Source: Spirosoma telluris | GTDB taxonomy: Bacteria; Bacteroidota; Bacteroidia; Cytophagales; Spirosomataceae | DNA length: 64,000 bases | Direction of reading: 5' to 3' | Assembly: GCA_003259005.1 (NCBI GenBank) | Contig: QLII01000001.1 | Location: 6,873,001 to 6,937,000, forward strand | Shown: positions 40,580 to 51,926 of the stretch, in pieces | Layout of the letters: every line of letters begins with the position of its first letter | How positions within the stretch are numbered: position 1 is the stretch's first letter | Program-made: the position numbers and the translations under genes | Notes under the pieces: generated by a model | Told to the model about the DNA's origin: nothing | What the model saw: the letters and a program-made list of their open reading frames with translations, nothing else | Databases searched by the model: none

Positions 40580-42901
40580 ATGCGCATGAGTCCATACTAT
40601 TTGCTGGCTGTGATTGCGGGGTTTTTGTGGTATATGCAATCCTGTATGACCAGCTCATCTACCCATAGCAGTAGCTCGGAGGCTATTCCGGATAGGATTA
40701 GCTATAACTTCGATATTCGGCCCATTCTTTCTGATAAATGCCTGGCTTGTCATGGGCCAGATGCCAATAAGCGCGAAGCTGGCTTACGGCTCGATATGGC
40801 CGAAAGTGCCTATAAAGCCCTGAAAGAGCATCCATCAGCGCACGCATTGGTGCCCGGCAAACCGGAATTGTCGGAAGTGTTTTTGCGGATTAGCTCGCCC
40901 GATACCTCCGTTATGATGCCTCCGCCCTCGTCCAATCTGAAGTTGTCGGCCCGCGAAATAAAACTGATTGAGAAGTGGATTAAACAGGGGGCCACCTACG
41001 AGAAACACTGGTCGTTTGTAGCGCCGAAGAAACCAGCTATTCCACAGGTCAAACAAACCGACTGGCCTAAAAACGAAATCGACTATTTTATTCTGCAAAA
41101 GCAGGAGGAAAAGGGGCTAAAACCCAACGACGAAGCGGATAAAGAGCGTTTACTGAAACGGTTGAGTCTGGATTTAAATGGCTTGCCGCCCAGCCTTCAG
41201 TTAATGGACAGCTTTCTGGCCGATAAGAGCGCAAATGCCTACGAAAAAGTTGTCGATCAGTTACTGAAAAGCCCGGCTTATGGCGAAAAAATGGCGTTGC
41301 ACTGGCTCGATCTGGCCCGCTATGCCGATTCGCACGGGTATCAGGACGATGGCTACCGGACACAGTGGCCGTGGCGGGATTGGGTCATTCATGCATTCAA
41401 TAAAAATATGCATTACAACGACTTTGTCACTTGGCAACTAGCGGGTGATTTAATGCCCAACTCAACAAAGGAACAACTCCTGGCAACGGGCTTCAATCGA
41501 AATCATAAAATAACCGAAGAGGGTGGCACGATTCCCGAGGAATATCGGACCATGTACGTGACGGATCGGAACGATCTGTTCGGCAAAGGTCTGTTGGGCG
41601 TAACCATCGAATGTGCACATTGCCACGACCATAAATACGACCCGTTCTCTCACAAAGAATATTACCAGCTCTTCGCGTTTTTTAACAATGTGAAGGAAGT
41701 CGGTATTGAATCGGTGATTGGTGGCCCCGATACCTACGCCAAGAAACCACTAATGGAAATCTGTGATGAGGACATTCAGAGCATTTTGTCGTTTGTCAAT
41801 AAGCGGGATACTAATCGCCTGATTGTGTCGGTGATGGGGGATCTGGATACGACTCGCAAAACGTTTGTGCTAAAACGGGGGGCCTATGATGCGCCGGGCG
41901 AAGAAGTACAGCCCGGAACGCCCAAAGCTATTCTGCCGTTCGATCCAGCCTATCCCAAAAACCGACTAGGCCTGTCGAAGTGGTTGTTCGATAAAAAAAA
42001 TCCGCTTACAGCCCGCGTGTATGTCAATCATTTGTGGCAAGAGTTTTTTGGGAAAGGCATCGTGAAAACCTCCGGCGATTTCGGCATGCAGGGTGATTTG
42101 CCAACGCACCCCGCTTTACTCGACTGGCTGGCGGTTGATTTCATGGAACATGGCTGGGATATTAAACGGCTGGTCAAACAGATGGTCACCTCGGCCACCT
42201 ACCGGCAATCGGCAGTGATTACACCCGAAAAACTAGCCACTGATCCTGACAATGTGCTGCTGGCCCGTGGCCCTCGGTACCGAATTCCGGCTGAGTTTAT
42301 CAAAGATTTAGTCTTGAGTAGTAGCGGATTATTGAACCCGACTATCGGTGGTCCGAGCGTGAAGCCCTATCAGCCGGCGGGTTTGTGGGAAGGGGCTACG
42401 TCGGGGCGGGGATTGCTGTCGGCTTATAATCAGGATCATGGGTCAAGCCTGTATCGGCGAGGCATGTACACATTGATTAAACGAACGGTTCCGCCACCCT
42501 CCATGGCGATTTTCGACGCGAGTAATCGCGATCTCTGCGAGGTCAGGCGACTGAAAACCAATACGCCTTTGCAGGCACTAGTTATGATGAACGACCCTAC
42601 GGTGCTGGAAGCGTCGCGAGTGTTAGCCGCTCGGTTACTACAGGAAAATAGCGCTGTACATGATAAAATCAGCAAGGCATTTCGGCTGATTGTGAGTCGG
42701 AAACCAAACGAAAAAGAAACCGATCTGTTGACCGCCTATTATGAAAAGGAACTGAAAAAACTGACACCAGCCAGCGCGGAGAAATCACTGGCGATTGGCG
42801 AATACCCAATTCCCGCCCGAATCGACAGGACCAAACTTGCCGCCCTGATGCGGGTTGTGTCGACCATCTATAATCTGGAAGAAACCATTACAAAATCCTG
42901 A
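40580..42901 (+). CDS. PSD1 / planctomycete-type cytochrome c lipoprotein
   Basis: 773 aa, intact. The N-terminus resembles a lipoprotein signal (LLAVIAGFLWYMQSC). The PSCyt1 heme motif is C-L-A-C-H (Cys54, Cys57, His58) and a second C-A-H-C-H is at 345-349 in the PSCyt2/DUF1549 domain (ECAHCHDHKYDPFS). The PSD1/DUF1553 domain (TARVYVNHLWQEFFGKGIVK, GDFGMQGDLPTHPALLDWLA) fills the C-terminal half, ending in IYNLEETITKS, which is typical of the family. Acting in the periplasm, it probably works as a redox pair with the following DUF1501 gene; PSD1-DUF1501 gene pairs are a recurring arrangement. Confidence 0.9.
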   Translation: MRMSPYYLLAVIAGFLWYMQSCMTSSSTHSSSSEAIPDRISYNFDIRPILSDKCLACHGPDANKREAGLRLDMAESAYKALKEHPSAHALVPGKPELSEVFLRISSPDTSVMMPPPSSNLKLSAREIKLIEKWIKQGATYEKHWSFVAPKKPAIPQVKQTDWPKNEIDYFILQKQEEKGLKPNDEADKERLLKRLSLDLNGLPPSLQLMDSFLADKSANAYEKVVDQLLKSPAYGEKMALHWLDLARYADSHGYQDDGYRTQWPWRDWVIHAFNKNMHYNDFVTWQLAGDLMPNSTKEQLLATGFNRNHKITEEGGTIPEEYRTMYVTDRNDLFGKGLLGVTIECAHCHDHKYDPFSHKEYYQLFAFFNNVKEVGIESVIGGPDTYAKKPLMEICDEDIQSILSFVNKRDTNRLIVSVMGDLDTTRKTFVLKRGAYDAPGEEVQPGTPKAILPFDPAYPKNRLGLSKWLFDKKNPLTARVYVNHLWQEFFGKGIVKTSGDFGMQGDLPTHPALLDWLAVDFMEHGWDIKRLVKQMVTSATYRQSAVITPEKLATDPDNVLLARGPRYRIPAEFIKDLVLSSSGLLNPTIGGPSVKPYQPAGLWEGATSGRGLLSAYNQDHGSSLYRRGMYTLIKRTVPPPSMAIFDASNRDLCEVRRLKTNTPLQALVMMNDPTVLEASRVLAARLLQENSAVHDKISKAFRLIVSRKPNEKETDLLTAYYEKELKKLTPASAEKSLAIGEYPIPARIDRTKLAALMRVVSTIYNLEETITKS

Positions 42902-42906
42902 CCTAA

Positions 42907-43039
42907 TAGAACGCTGATTTTTATGGTCATTATGATTTTTGAGATAAAAAGATACTTATATGAGCTGTTTTTCTAGCATTGTGGCATCTTCGTTCAGTAA
43001 AATCTGGTAAATCATAACGATCTAAAGATCAGTATTCTA
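42907..43039. repeat. Degenerate inverted repeat in the PSD1/DUF1501 gap
   Basis: Arms 42907-42938 (TAGAACGCTGATTTTTATGG...) and 43009-43039 (ending AAGATCAGTATTCTA) are reverse complements over about 31 bp with several mismatches and one gap. Confidence 0.6.
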
Positions 43040-43043
43040 TCAA

Positions 43044-44496
43044 ATGGAAAAAGAAATTCTCGAACACGGTCTGAATTTTAACCGCCGTCGTTTCCTCTCC
43101 CGGCTGAGCTTGGGCTGGGCAGCGCTGCGCTGGGTTCGTTGCTGATTCCCGATCTGTTCAGCGGGAGTGGGGCAGACGAGGATGGGTTTACTCCCGGCAT
43201 TCCACATTTTGCGCCTAAGGCAAAACGAGTGATTTACCTATTCCAGAACGGAGCGCCTTCGCAACAGGAGCTGTTTGATTACAAGCCCAAATTGCGCGAG
43301 ATGATGGGGCAGGAGATACCCCCTTCGGTGCGGGGAACGCAGCGTCTTACGGGTATGACAGCCAATCAGAAACAATTCCCCTTGGTCGGTTCGTTCGTTG
43401 ATTTTAAGCAATATGGCCAGTCGCGGGCGTGGGTTAGCGATCTGTTTCCGTACACGGCCAAAATAGTAGACGACCTTTGCATTGTGAAATCGATGTTCAC
43501 CGAGGCCATTAACCATGACCCGGCGCTTACGTTTTTGCAAACGGGCTCGCAGCAGGGAAACCGGCCAAGTATGGGTTCGTGGCTGAGTTACGGACTGGGT
43601 AACGAAAACAAAAACCTACCCAATTTCACCGTCTTGTTGTCGCGCGGGATTGGCAATGGGCAGGGCGTTTACTCCAAACTCTGGTCGAATGGTTTTCTGG
43701 ATTCCATTCACCAGGGCGTTCAGTTTAGCAAGGGCGAAGACCCCGTTCTTTACCTGCGTGACCCCGATGGCATGGATCGTCAGGACCGCCGGGATATGCT
43801 CGATAATCTGGCGCAACTCAACGATTTGTCGTATCAGGAGTTCGGCGATCCAGAGATAACAGCCAAGGTGAAACAGTACGAAATGGCTTACCGGATGCAA
43901 ACGGCCGTGCCGGAGGTTATGGATTTATCGAAAGAGCCAGACGATATTATCAAACTCTATGGGCCCGATTGCCTGGTACCCGGCACGTTTGCAGCTAACT
44001 GTCTGCTGGCCAGAAAACTATCCGAAAATGGCGTGCGATTTGTTCAGTTGTATCATCAGGGGTGGGATCAGCACGGAAATCTTCCATTTGAGATCGCCAA
44101 GCAGGCTAAAGATGTTGATCAGGCATCGGCAGCTTTAGTTACTGACCTGAAGCAACGGGTTTACTGGACGAAACGCTGGTAATCTGGGGCGGTGAGTTTG
44201 GTCGCACGAGCTACACGCAGGGCAAACTGACGAAGGATAATTATGGTCGCGATCACCACCCTCGTTGCTTCACGATCTGGATGGCGGGTGGTGGTATCAA
44301 GCCCGGTATCGTGCATGGCGAGACGGACGAAATGGGCTATAATATCATCAAAGACCCCGTGCATGTGCATGATTTTCAGGCGACTGTGCTGAATCAAATG
44401 GGACTCAATCACGAAAAGTTAATCTTTAAACACCTGGGCCGCCGGTATCGGTTAACGGATGTATCTGGGAAAGTGGTGAACGGTATTATTGCGTAA
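43044..44496 (+). CDS. DUF1501 protein, Tat-exported (second copy, two frameshifts)
   Basis: The real start is ATG 43044 (MEKEILEHGLNFNRRRFLSR), which contains a twin-arginine motif. One added T at about 43116 restores SLGLGSAALGSLLIPDLFSG, and one added G at 44157-44159 restores LKQRGLLDETLVIWGGEFGR. Repaired length is about 484 aa. Family motifs are RVIYLFQNGAPSQQELFDYK, VKSMFTEAINHDPALTF, VRFVQLYHQGWDQHGNLPFE, and WGGEFGRTSYTQGKL with the DYGRDHHP-type segment (NYGRDHHPRCFTIWMAGGGI). It is the partner of the PSD1 gene just upstream. Its sequence is clearly different from the first DUF1501 copy, so the pairing is not a recent duplication. Confidence 0.87.
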
Positions 44497-44515
44497 CCTA
44501 TTGTTGTCTTAGCAT

Positions 44516-44582
44516 TACCCCCAACCCCCTAAAGGGGCTTAGTTTGTGAGTGAGCAGAGCTCCCTTTAGGGGTTGAGGGTAA
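44516..44582. repeat. Intergenic copy of the CCCCTAAAGGGG palindrome
   Basis: ACCCCCAACCCCCTAAAGGGG and the arm ending CCCTTTAGGGGTTGAGGGTA are imperfect reverse complements. It is the same family as the two in-gene copies in the kinases, but diverged. Confidence 0.8.
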
Positions 44583-44623
44583 TTGCCGACTACCTCTAAA
44601 ATTTGTCTTCAGGTAATTTTATT

Positions 44624-46809
44624 ATGAATAAAAAGCTCATCGGTTTAGCAGAGCAGGGGTTATTTGCGTCGAGTATTTTCATCCTGTTTTTGCTGATTTT
44701 CAACGACAAATTCGTCGTGCCTCTCTGGCTACAACCGCTGGGGCGAATGCATCCGCTGTTGCTTCATTTTCCGATTGTTATTTTGTTGCTGGCTATGCTT
44801 ATGGAGGCTTTTCGCTTTCGAATAGCTAGTGCTTCGAACCCTGCCGTTTTGGAATTTTATAGGGACTTGCTGAGCAATCTGTTGCTTATTGGGGCATTAT
44901 CGGCCGGAGTTACGGTTATTATGGGCTTGTTTTTATCCAAAGAAGATGGCTATAGTGGACAGGCGCTTTTGTGGCATAAATGGTCGGGTGTTGGTATCTT
45001 TTTTATTGCTTCCCTCATTTATTGGGTACGGAGTAAAACCTGGTACAGTACCCGAATTGCCCAGTTGGGAGCGTTGACAACAATTCTCTTTTTGATTGGG
45101 GCAGGGCACTATGGAGCCACCCTGACTCACGGGGATAATTTCCTGTTCGAACCGATAAGTAGCCATACGCAATCAACTCCTGTTGCGCTCGATAAAGCAC
45201 TTGTATATGCCGATGTAATTCAGCCCATTTTTAATCAGAAGTGCATCAGTTGCCATAATCCCGATAAACTGAAAGGACAACTGAGTCTGGCGTCGATAGA
45301 GGCTGTATTGAAGGGTGGAAAAGCGGGGAAAGTAGTCATAGCCGGGAAACCTGATGTTAGCTTACTCTTGCAACGGATTCACCTGCCGCTGGACGAAAAG
45401 AAGCATATGCCACCGTCTGGCAAAACCCAGCTTACCACCCAGGAAATGACCTTACTGGCTTTGTGGGTCAAAGAAAATGCCGACGTTAAAAAACGAGTGA
45501 TCGACTTGCCTGCTAATGATTCATTGCGCGTTATTGCGGCTGGCTTATTTAAACCCAGTGATCAGGTCGAGGAATTTGATTTTGATGCCGCCGATGAGGA
45601 GACGATCAAGGGATTGAATACCGATTATCGCACGGTTGCTCCGTTAGCGAAAGAGTCGCCTGCACTGGCTGTCAATCTGTATAATAAAGCCGCTTTCACA
45701 TCCGAAAAACTGGCCGAGTTGAGCCCTGTTAAAGAGCAGATTGTCTATCTGAATTTGAATAAAATGCCAGTCAAAGACGCTGATATAAAGCGTATCAGTG
45801 AGTTTGAGAATCTTCAGAAACTAGACCTCAATTTCACGGATATAACGGGAGCCGGTTTATCGGAACTGTCGGCATTAAAACAACTGCATACACTTTCATT
45901 ATCGGGTACAAACGTGACCTATGATGCCTTGCAAAAGCAACTGGGTAGCTTGAAGCAACTAAAAACAATTTCGCTCTGGGAAACAAAACTAACCCCTTCC
46001 CAGATTGAACAACTGCAAAAAGCCAACAAAGGCATTCAATTCATTGCCGGATTTGATGGGGCTAAAAGCGAACCGATTAAGCTTAATCCACCCCAGATCA
46101 AAAATAGCTCGACCATATTTAGTCAGCCGCTTGCTCTGCAGCTAAAGCACCCCATTAAAGGCGTTGAAATTCGCTATACAACCGATGGGACGGAGCCGGA
46201 TAGTCTCCACTCGCCCGTATTTGCCAATCAAACCACACTTACCCAACCGACATTAATTAAGGCGAAAGCCTACAAATCGGGTTGGTATGGCAGCAATGTG
46301 GCTACGTTCGATTTTTATAAGAGTACGTATAAGCCCGATAGCGTGAATTTGCTCCTGCCGCTCAATCCGGTTCATCAGGCCGATGGTGCCCATACATTTT
46401 TTGATGGCAAGCTGGGTACGTTCAACGCTAATAGTCCCGCCTGGGCCAATAACTGGGCAGGATTCCGGAAAAATGACATGGCGCTGGTGGCAGAATTTAA
46501 AAAGCCCATCAACGTATCGTCTGTTACGTTGCGTATAATGGTTGAGGAAGAAACGGGAATTTTCCCACCAGGCACGGTTGAAGTTTGGGAGGGGATAGGA
46601 GAGATCAGATGAAATTAATAGCGACGGTCAAACCCGATCAACCCGTTAAGAAAAGCCTTCCTATATTGAAAGCAGTAGGATGCTCGTTTAAACCCCAGCT
46701 AATTTCCTTCTTAAAAATCGTAGCAAAGCCAGTCAATCCGCTTCCCGACTGGCACCCCAATAAAGGTAAGCAAGCCTTACTACTTGTAGATGAGGTGTTT
46801 ATCAATTAG
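44624..46809 (+). CDS. Membrane cytochrome c - LRR - chitobiase-like C-terminal fusion (frameshifted)
   Basis: The start is ATG 44624. A DUF2231-like membrane domain (LGRMHPLLLHFPIVILLLAM, further helices, HYGATLTHGDNF) is followed by a cytochrome domain with C-I-S-C-H (Cys207, Cys210, His211). Then come LRR-like repeats (LQKLDLNFTDITGAGLSELS, LHTLSLSGTNVTYDALQKQL) and a chitobiase/beta-hexosaminidase C-terminal-type domain (GVEIRYTTDGTEPDSLHSPV). The last part resembles a galactose-binding domain. The frame stops at 46612; one extra G at 46587-46589 gives VEVWGGDRRDQMKLIATVKP and ends at 46809, about 728 aa. It probably couples substrate binding in the periplasm to a heme. The function is not established. 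Confidence 0.82.
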
Positions 46810-47067
46810 AGTTGTCTACTGTATCGGCTGTATTTATCCACAATGTTACTACTATCGTGCCCAAGGTCTGGTTACGAGTGGGTTCTTGTTGGTTAGAGAA
46901 AAAATTAAACCATTTAATGGTAATAGATAATTTTTATAAATAATTGTACCAAAGGTGGGTAGGTATGGGAAAGTTGGTGGGATGAGATTGGTAATATTTG
47001 GCCATTAAAATGACTTTTCCTGAGAGCGATTTGTCAAATTAATCTTGTCATCCTATCTAATACTTTT
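46810..47067. promoter_or_regulatory. Gap before SusC, probable promoter region
   Basis: 258 bp, AT-rich, with a short palindrome ACCATTTAATGGT near 46910. It is the only gap in the plus-strand cluster longer than 100 bp without a strong inverted repeat, which suits a transcription start for the SusC-SusD unit (inference). No consensus -7/-33 pair was assigned with confidence. Confidence 0.4.
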
Positions 47068-50000
47068 ATGAAAAGACTTTATCAGTTAGTAGCACTAAGC
47101 CTGGTAGCGGGCTCATTTACCAGCTTCGCGCAGCAGCCCAGAGGAATACTTCAAAAAGAGAATTCACTTCTCCCGCAGTTACTAGCACGAAATACGCCAG
47201 GTGAGCACCGCGAAGTAATCGCAGATATTACTATAACGGGAAAAGTGCTTGATGAAAAGGGAACCGGTTTGCCAGGGGTAAGTGTCATTGTAAAAGGAAC
47301 TAACCAGGGAACCAATACTGATGCTAGCGGGAGCTTCAAAATTGTAGCTCCCAATGCCAACGCGACGCTTGTCTTTAGTTTTGTGGGCTATGCTCGCAAA
47401 GAAGTACTTATCGGCAATCAAACATCGGTTAACGTTACGCTGACACCTGACGACCAAACACTGAACGAAGTGGTTGTGGTTGGTTATGGTAGTCAGTTGA
47501 AAAAAGAAATTACCGGTGCCGTTCAGACCGTGAGTGCGGCCGAAATTAAAGATTTACCTGTTTCACAGATTGGCCAGAAATTACAGGGGCGCCTGGCGGG
47601 TGTCCAAATCAACCAGGCGACTGGTAAGCCTGGTCAGGGGATTAGTATTCGGATTCGAGGTCAGGTATCCGTCTCGGCAGGTAGTGACCCACTTTACGTA
47701 ATTGACGGCTTTCCGATAACGGGGAACATTGCCCAGCTTAACCCCGATGAGATTGAAGATCTTTCGATTTTGAAAGATGCTGCTTCGACTTCACTCTATG
47801 GTTCGCGGGCGGCCAACGGAGTTGTGCTGATTACCACTAAAAAAGGAAAACCGGGTCAGACAAACATTAGCTTCAGCGCCTATGCAGGCGTACAGAAGGT
47901 TCCTATGCGGGGTCGTGTGAAAATGCTGGACGCTGTTCAGTTTGCTCAGTTCAAGAAAGAATATTATGAAGACCAGGGCCAGGTAGTACCGGATATATTT
48001 AAAAATCCTTCCGACTACGAAGGAAAAAACAATGACTGGTATGATGCTTTGCTGCGGCAGGCACCCATTCAGAGCTATAACCTGAGTATTTCTAATAATA
48101 CAACTAAGTCTAATACATCGTTGGTAGCCGGTATCTTCAATCAGGATGGGGTGGTTCTGAACAACAAATACAAACGATACTCGCTGCGTCTTAATTCAAA
48201 CTATAATCTATCAGATCGGGTAACGGTTGGCTTTAACGTAGCTCCTTCCTACGTGTTCGATAATACACCCCGGACGGATGGTGATCGAGGAACCGGAATT
48301 CTGTTCAATGCCCTGCACACCTGGCCCGTTATGCCTATTTACGATGCCAATGGCGAACTAACTAAATTTAATAAATTTCCAGACAATACAGGTAATATTT
48401 TTGCTTATCCGAACTGGGTACGAGCCGCCAATGAGCTGATTAACGAGACAAAGAACACCAACCTACTGGCGAATGCGTATGTGCAATACCGGCCGATTAC
48501 GGGGTTGACTCTTCGGTCTACGATGAACATAGAGTACCAAAACTCTAAATTCTTCTTCTTTAACCCGTCGACAGCGACAAGTGCTATCAATGTGCCGATT
48601 CCAACAACGGCTGTTTCGATTCGTCAGGGTTTAGAAAATACCTCCTGGCTGAACGAAAACCTGGCGACCTATACCCGCAGCTTTGGTGAGCATAATTTTG
48701 AGTTGCTGGCTGGTTTTACTAATCAGTATTATCGGCAGGAATTCAGCCGGATACAGGCTGATACCTATGCCGATGATCGACTTCCTACTATTCAGGGAGC
48801 ACTCAATATAAACCGGGGTGGTACAAACAATGGCATTAACCAATGGACATTGACCTCCTACCTGTCTCGACTGACCTATAATTACAAAGGGAAATATCTG
48901 TTCACAGCGGCTGTTCGGACAGATGGTTCGTCCCGATTTGGCGCAAACAATCAGTTTGGTACATTCCCATCAGCTTCAGCAGGTTGGTTACTTTCTGATG
49001 AAGATTTCATGAAAACAGTTACGCCCGTTTCGTTTGCCAAAATTCGGGCGAGCTATGGTGTAATTGGTAACAACAACATCGGCAACTATACGTCGTATGC
49101 ACTGGTGAACAATACGACCAATGCTGTTTTCGGTAGTACGGTGGCTACAGGGGCTGTTGTTACGTCGCTGGCTAACCCCAATTTAGGCTGGGAAACCACC
49201 AAGCAGTTTGACATAGGGCTTGATTTAGGTTTGTTAAACGATCGTATTCAGTTTATCTACGATTTCTACACGAAACGTACGACGAACCTGCTCTACGCCG
49301 TACAGATTCCGCAGGAATCTGGCTTCACAAATTTCAATGATAACATTGGCGAAATTAAATTCTGGGTCATGAGTTCTCATTGACAACCAAAAACTCAGTG
49401 GGTAAACTGAAATGGACGACCAACGCCAACATTTCGTTCAACCGGAATCAGGTTGTTTCCCTGGCTCCTGGTATTGACCGCGTATATGGATCATTCCACA
49501 TTACGCAGGTTGGTCAGCCCTTCGGCCAGTTCTATGGTTTGGTAAAGCAAGGATATTATCAAAGTGCTGAAGAACTCAAATCGTCACCTATCATTCCGGG
49601 CCGTTCGGCTATTGGTACCATCAAAATGAAAGATGTTAATGGCGATGGCGTAATTACCTACGGTGGTGATGCTGATGACCGCACGATTATTGGTAGCCCA
49701 TTTCCGAAATTTACGTATGGTATCACCAACGACCTGAAGTACGGCAATTTTGATTTCTCGGTTACGGGTTCTGGCTCCTATGGAAATCAGTTATGGGTTC
49801 GCCACTTATACAGCACGGCTAACCTGGATGCCGTATTTAACATGGTTGAAGGGGTAAAAGACCGTTTCCGTGTTCAAAATACTATGGTTAACGGTGTCGG
49901 TGTTGCCACGACCGTTATCACACCAGGTAAAGGTCAGTTTGGGGCTACCAACAATGGCGGTAACTACACGGGTATTGAGCGCGACTGGAACAGTACGCAA

Positions 50001-50267
50001 TTCCTGGCCGACGCGTCGTTTTTTACGATCAAAAACATAACCCTGGGTTATAACATAGGAGCGGTTAACAAGCTCTTCAAGTCGGCACGGGTCTATGCGT
50101 CGGCACAACAGGTTTATATCTTCACGAAATACTGGGGTGGCCCGAATCCGGAAACCAGCGGAAACGGTGCAGGTGATGGTGATGGTGGTAACTTGAGTCA
50201 GGGCGTCGATTTTTCGAACTATCCCGTTCCACGTACCTATACACTCGGCGTTAACCTAAACTTTTAA
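47068..50267 (+). CDS. susC: SusC/RagA TonB-dependent outer-membrane transporter (frameshifted)
   Basis: A signal peptide (MKRLYQLVALSLVAGSFTSFA) precedes a carboxypeptidase-regulatory-like N-terminal domain (ITGKVLDEKGTGLPGVSVIV), a TonB-box region (LNEVVVVGYG) and a plug domain (RIRGQVSVSAGSDPLYVIDG, LKDAASTSLYGSRAANGVVL). The beta-barrel makes up the rest. The first frame ends at 49383; one extra G at 49364-49366 gives EIKFWGHEFSLTTKNSVGKL and continues to 50267, about 1066 aa, the usual SusC length. It imports oligosaccharides or other large solutes together with the SusD-type protein encoded 133 bp downstream. The substrate cannot be read from the sequence. Confidence 0.93.
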
Positions 50268-50279
50268 TCCATCGTCATT

Positions 50280-50358
50280 AATGGTCATTCTATTGTCATT
50301 AAGTGTCATTTGGTCGTAACGGTTTATTACCACAATCAATGACAGCGAATGACCATCC
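50280..50358. repeat. Imperfect inverted repeat between susC and susD
   Basis: ATGGTCATTCTATTGTCATT (50281-50300) pairs with the region 50338-50356 (AATGACAGCGAATGACCAT) with small gaps. GTCATT words repeat several more times in the gap. Confidence 0.55.
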
Positions 50359-50400
50359 ATGAAATGACTACCTAATGACTTATAAACTCATTCTGAATAT

Positions 50401-51926
50401 ATGAAACGTAACCATATAGCGACCTGGCTTTTAGCAATTGCCTTAACCGGTTGCAGCAAAGATTTCCTGACCGTAGTTCCCGAAACAGCGTTGAGTTCGG
50501 CAACGTTTTTTAAGACCGAATCCGACTTTCAGCAGGCGGTCAATGGGGCCTATGTTCCCCTTCGGCAGATGTTTAACGAGCGTGCCTGGGTGTTGGAGGA
50601 AATGCACTCCGACAATACCTATTATGCCCGTAATACACTCTATGGCGCTGTTGACGCAACCGAAAACGTGGCTGATTTTGCCGTGCCAACGGCGAATGGT
50701 GTTACGGCCAACGATAACGTACTGGTGCAGTATCGGTTAAATTATGTAATTATTGCCCGTGCCAACCAGGTTTTGTCGCTGATCGACGGTGCTGGGATAA
50801 CGTTTGCTTCGGAGGCCTCAAAAAATAATCTGAAAGGGCAGGTGCTGTTTCTGAGAGCGTTTGCCTACTTCGACCTGGTACGTTTGTTCGGTAAAGTTCC
50901 GCTGCACTTAGTACCCATTACGGGTCGGGAAGATGCGGCATTACCCTGGCAACTACGGATGCGATCTATACGCAGATCGAAAAGGACGCGCTTGCGGCCA
51001 GTACGGCCTTACCGGCTAAATCCGCCCAGGCTGCCACAGATTTGGGTCGGGCTACATCAGGAGCCGCTAAAATGCTGTTGGCAAACCTGTACATCACGCA
51101 GAAAAAGTGGGCACAGGCAGAGCCGATACTTAAATCAATAGTAACCAACGACAGCTATACGTTGATGCCTGACTATAACGATGCGTTTTCGTATACCAGT
51201 GCCAATAAGAATAATAAGGAGTCTGTGTTTGAGATTCAGTACATGGAAGGCTCTGCTGGGTATAATGGTAACCAGATTTACCGTTTCCTGCCTTCTCCTA
51301 TCTCGACTGCGGAGATAGCGCCTATTGTTGGAACATCGAACCCGCAGGGCACTTCGCAGGAGAGCAATAACATTCCGACGCCGGATCTTATTGCAGCCTA
51401 CGAAACTGGTGATAAGCGAAAAGACATTTCCATTGGTTATGTTACGTTGAGTGGGAGCCTACGCGCTGACAAAACGTATCCATATATCAAAAAATACGCC
51501 CGCCCCCATTCGATACACAATAATACCGGTCAGAACTGGCCTGTGTATCGCTATGCCGAAGTGCTGCTATTTTTGGCTGAGTCGTTGAACGAGCAGGGTA
51601 AAACAGGTGAGGCTGCTCCCTACATCAATCAGGTGCGTGCCCGTGCAGGGTTGGCGGCCACAACGGCATCTTCGCAGTCTGATATGCGGGAGGCTATCTT
51701 CAAAGAACGGCGGGTTGAGCTGGCTTTTGAAAATAAACGCTGGTTTGATCTGACCAGAACGGGTCGTGTGAAGGAGATTATTGGGGCCTATGGAGCAAAG
51801 GTGAAAGGCAATCCGGCCGCCTATTATTTCCCGGCTGGAGCGGTTCCACCACCGAATGCCTTCACAGTGTTGGATGATTATTATGGCCTGCCTGCTGTTG
51901 AGGCTGCCCTGACGCCTAATTTCTAG
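50401..51926 (+). CDS. susD: SusD/RagB outer-membrane lipoprotein (frameshifted)
   Basis: A lipoprotein signal (WLLAIALTGC, with lipid Cys18) leads to the SusD family start SKDFLTVVPETALSSATFF. TPR-like helices follow (VLFLRAFAYFDLVRLFGKVP) with the family C-terminal segment EVLLFLAESLNEQGKTGEAA, INQVRARAGL and FKERRVELAFENKRWFDLTR. The frame breaks at C-run 50944-50946; one extra C gives AALPLATTDAIYTQIEKDAL. Repaired length is about 508 aa. It forms the substrate-capturing lid on the SusC transporter at the cell surface. Nothing after it resembles a surface glycan hydrolase, which is unusual for a classical polysaccharide locus. Confidence 0.92.
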
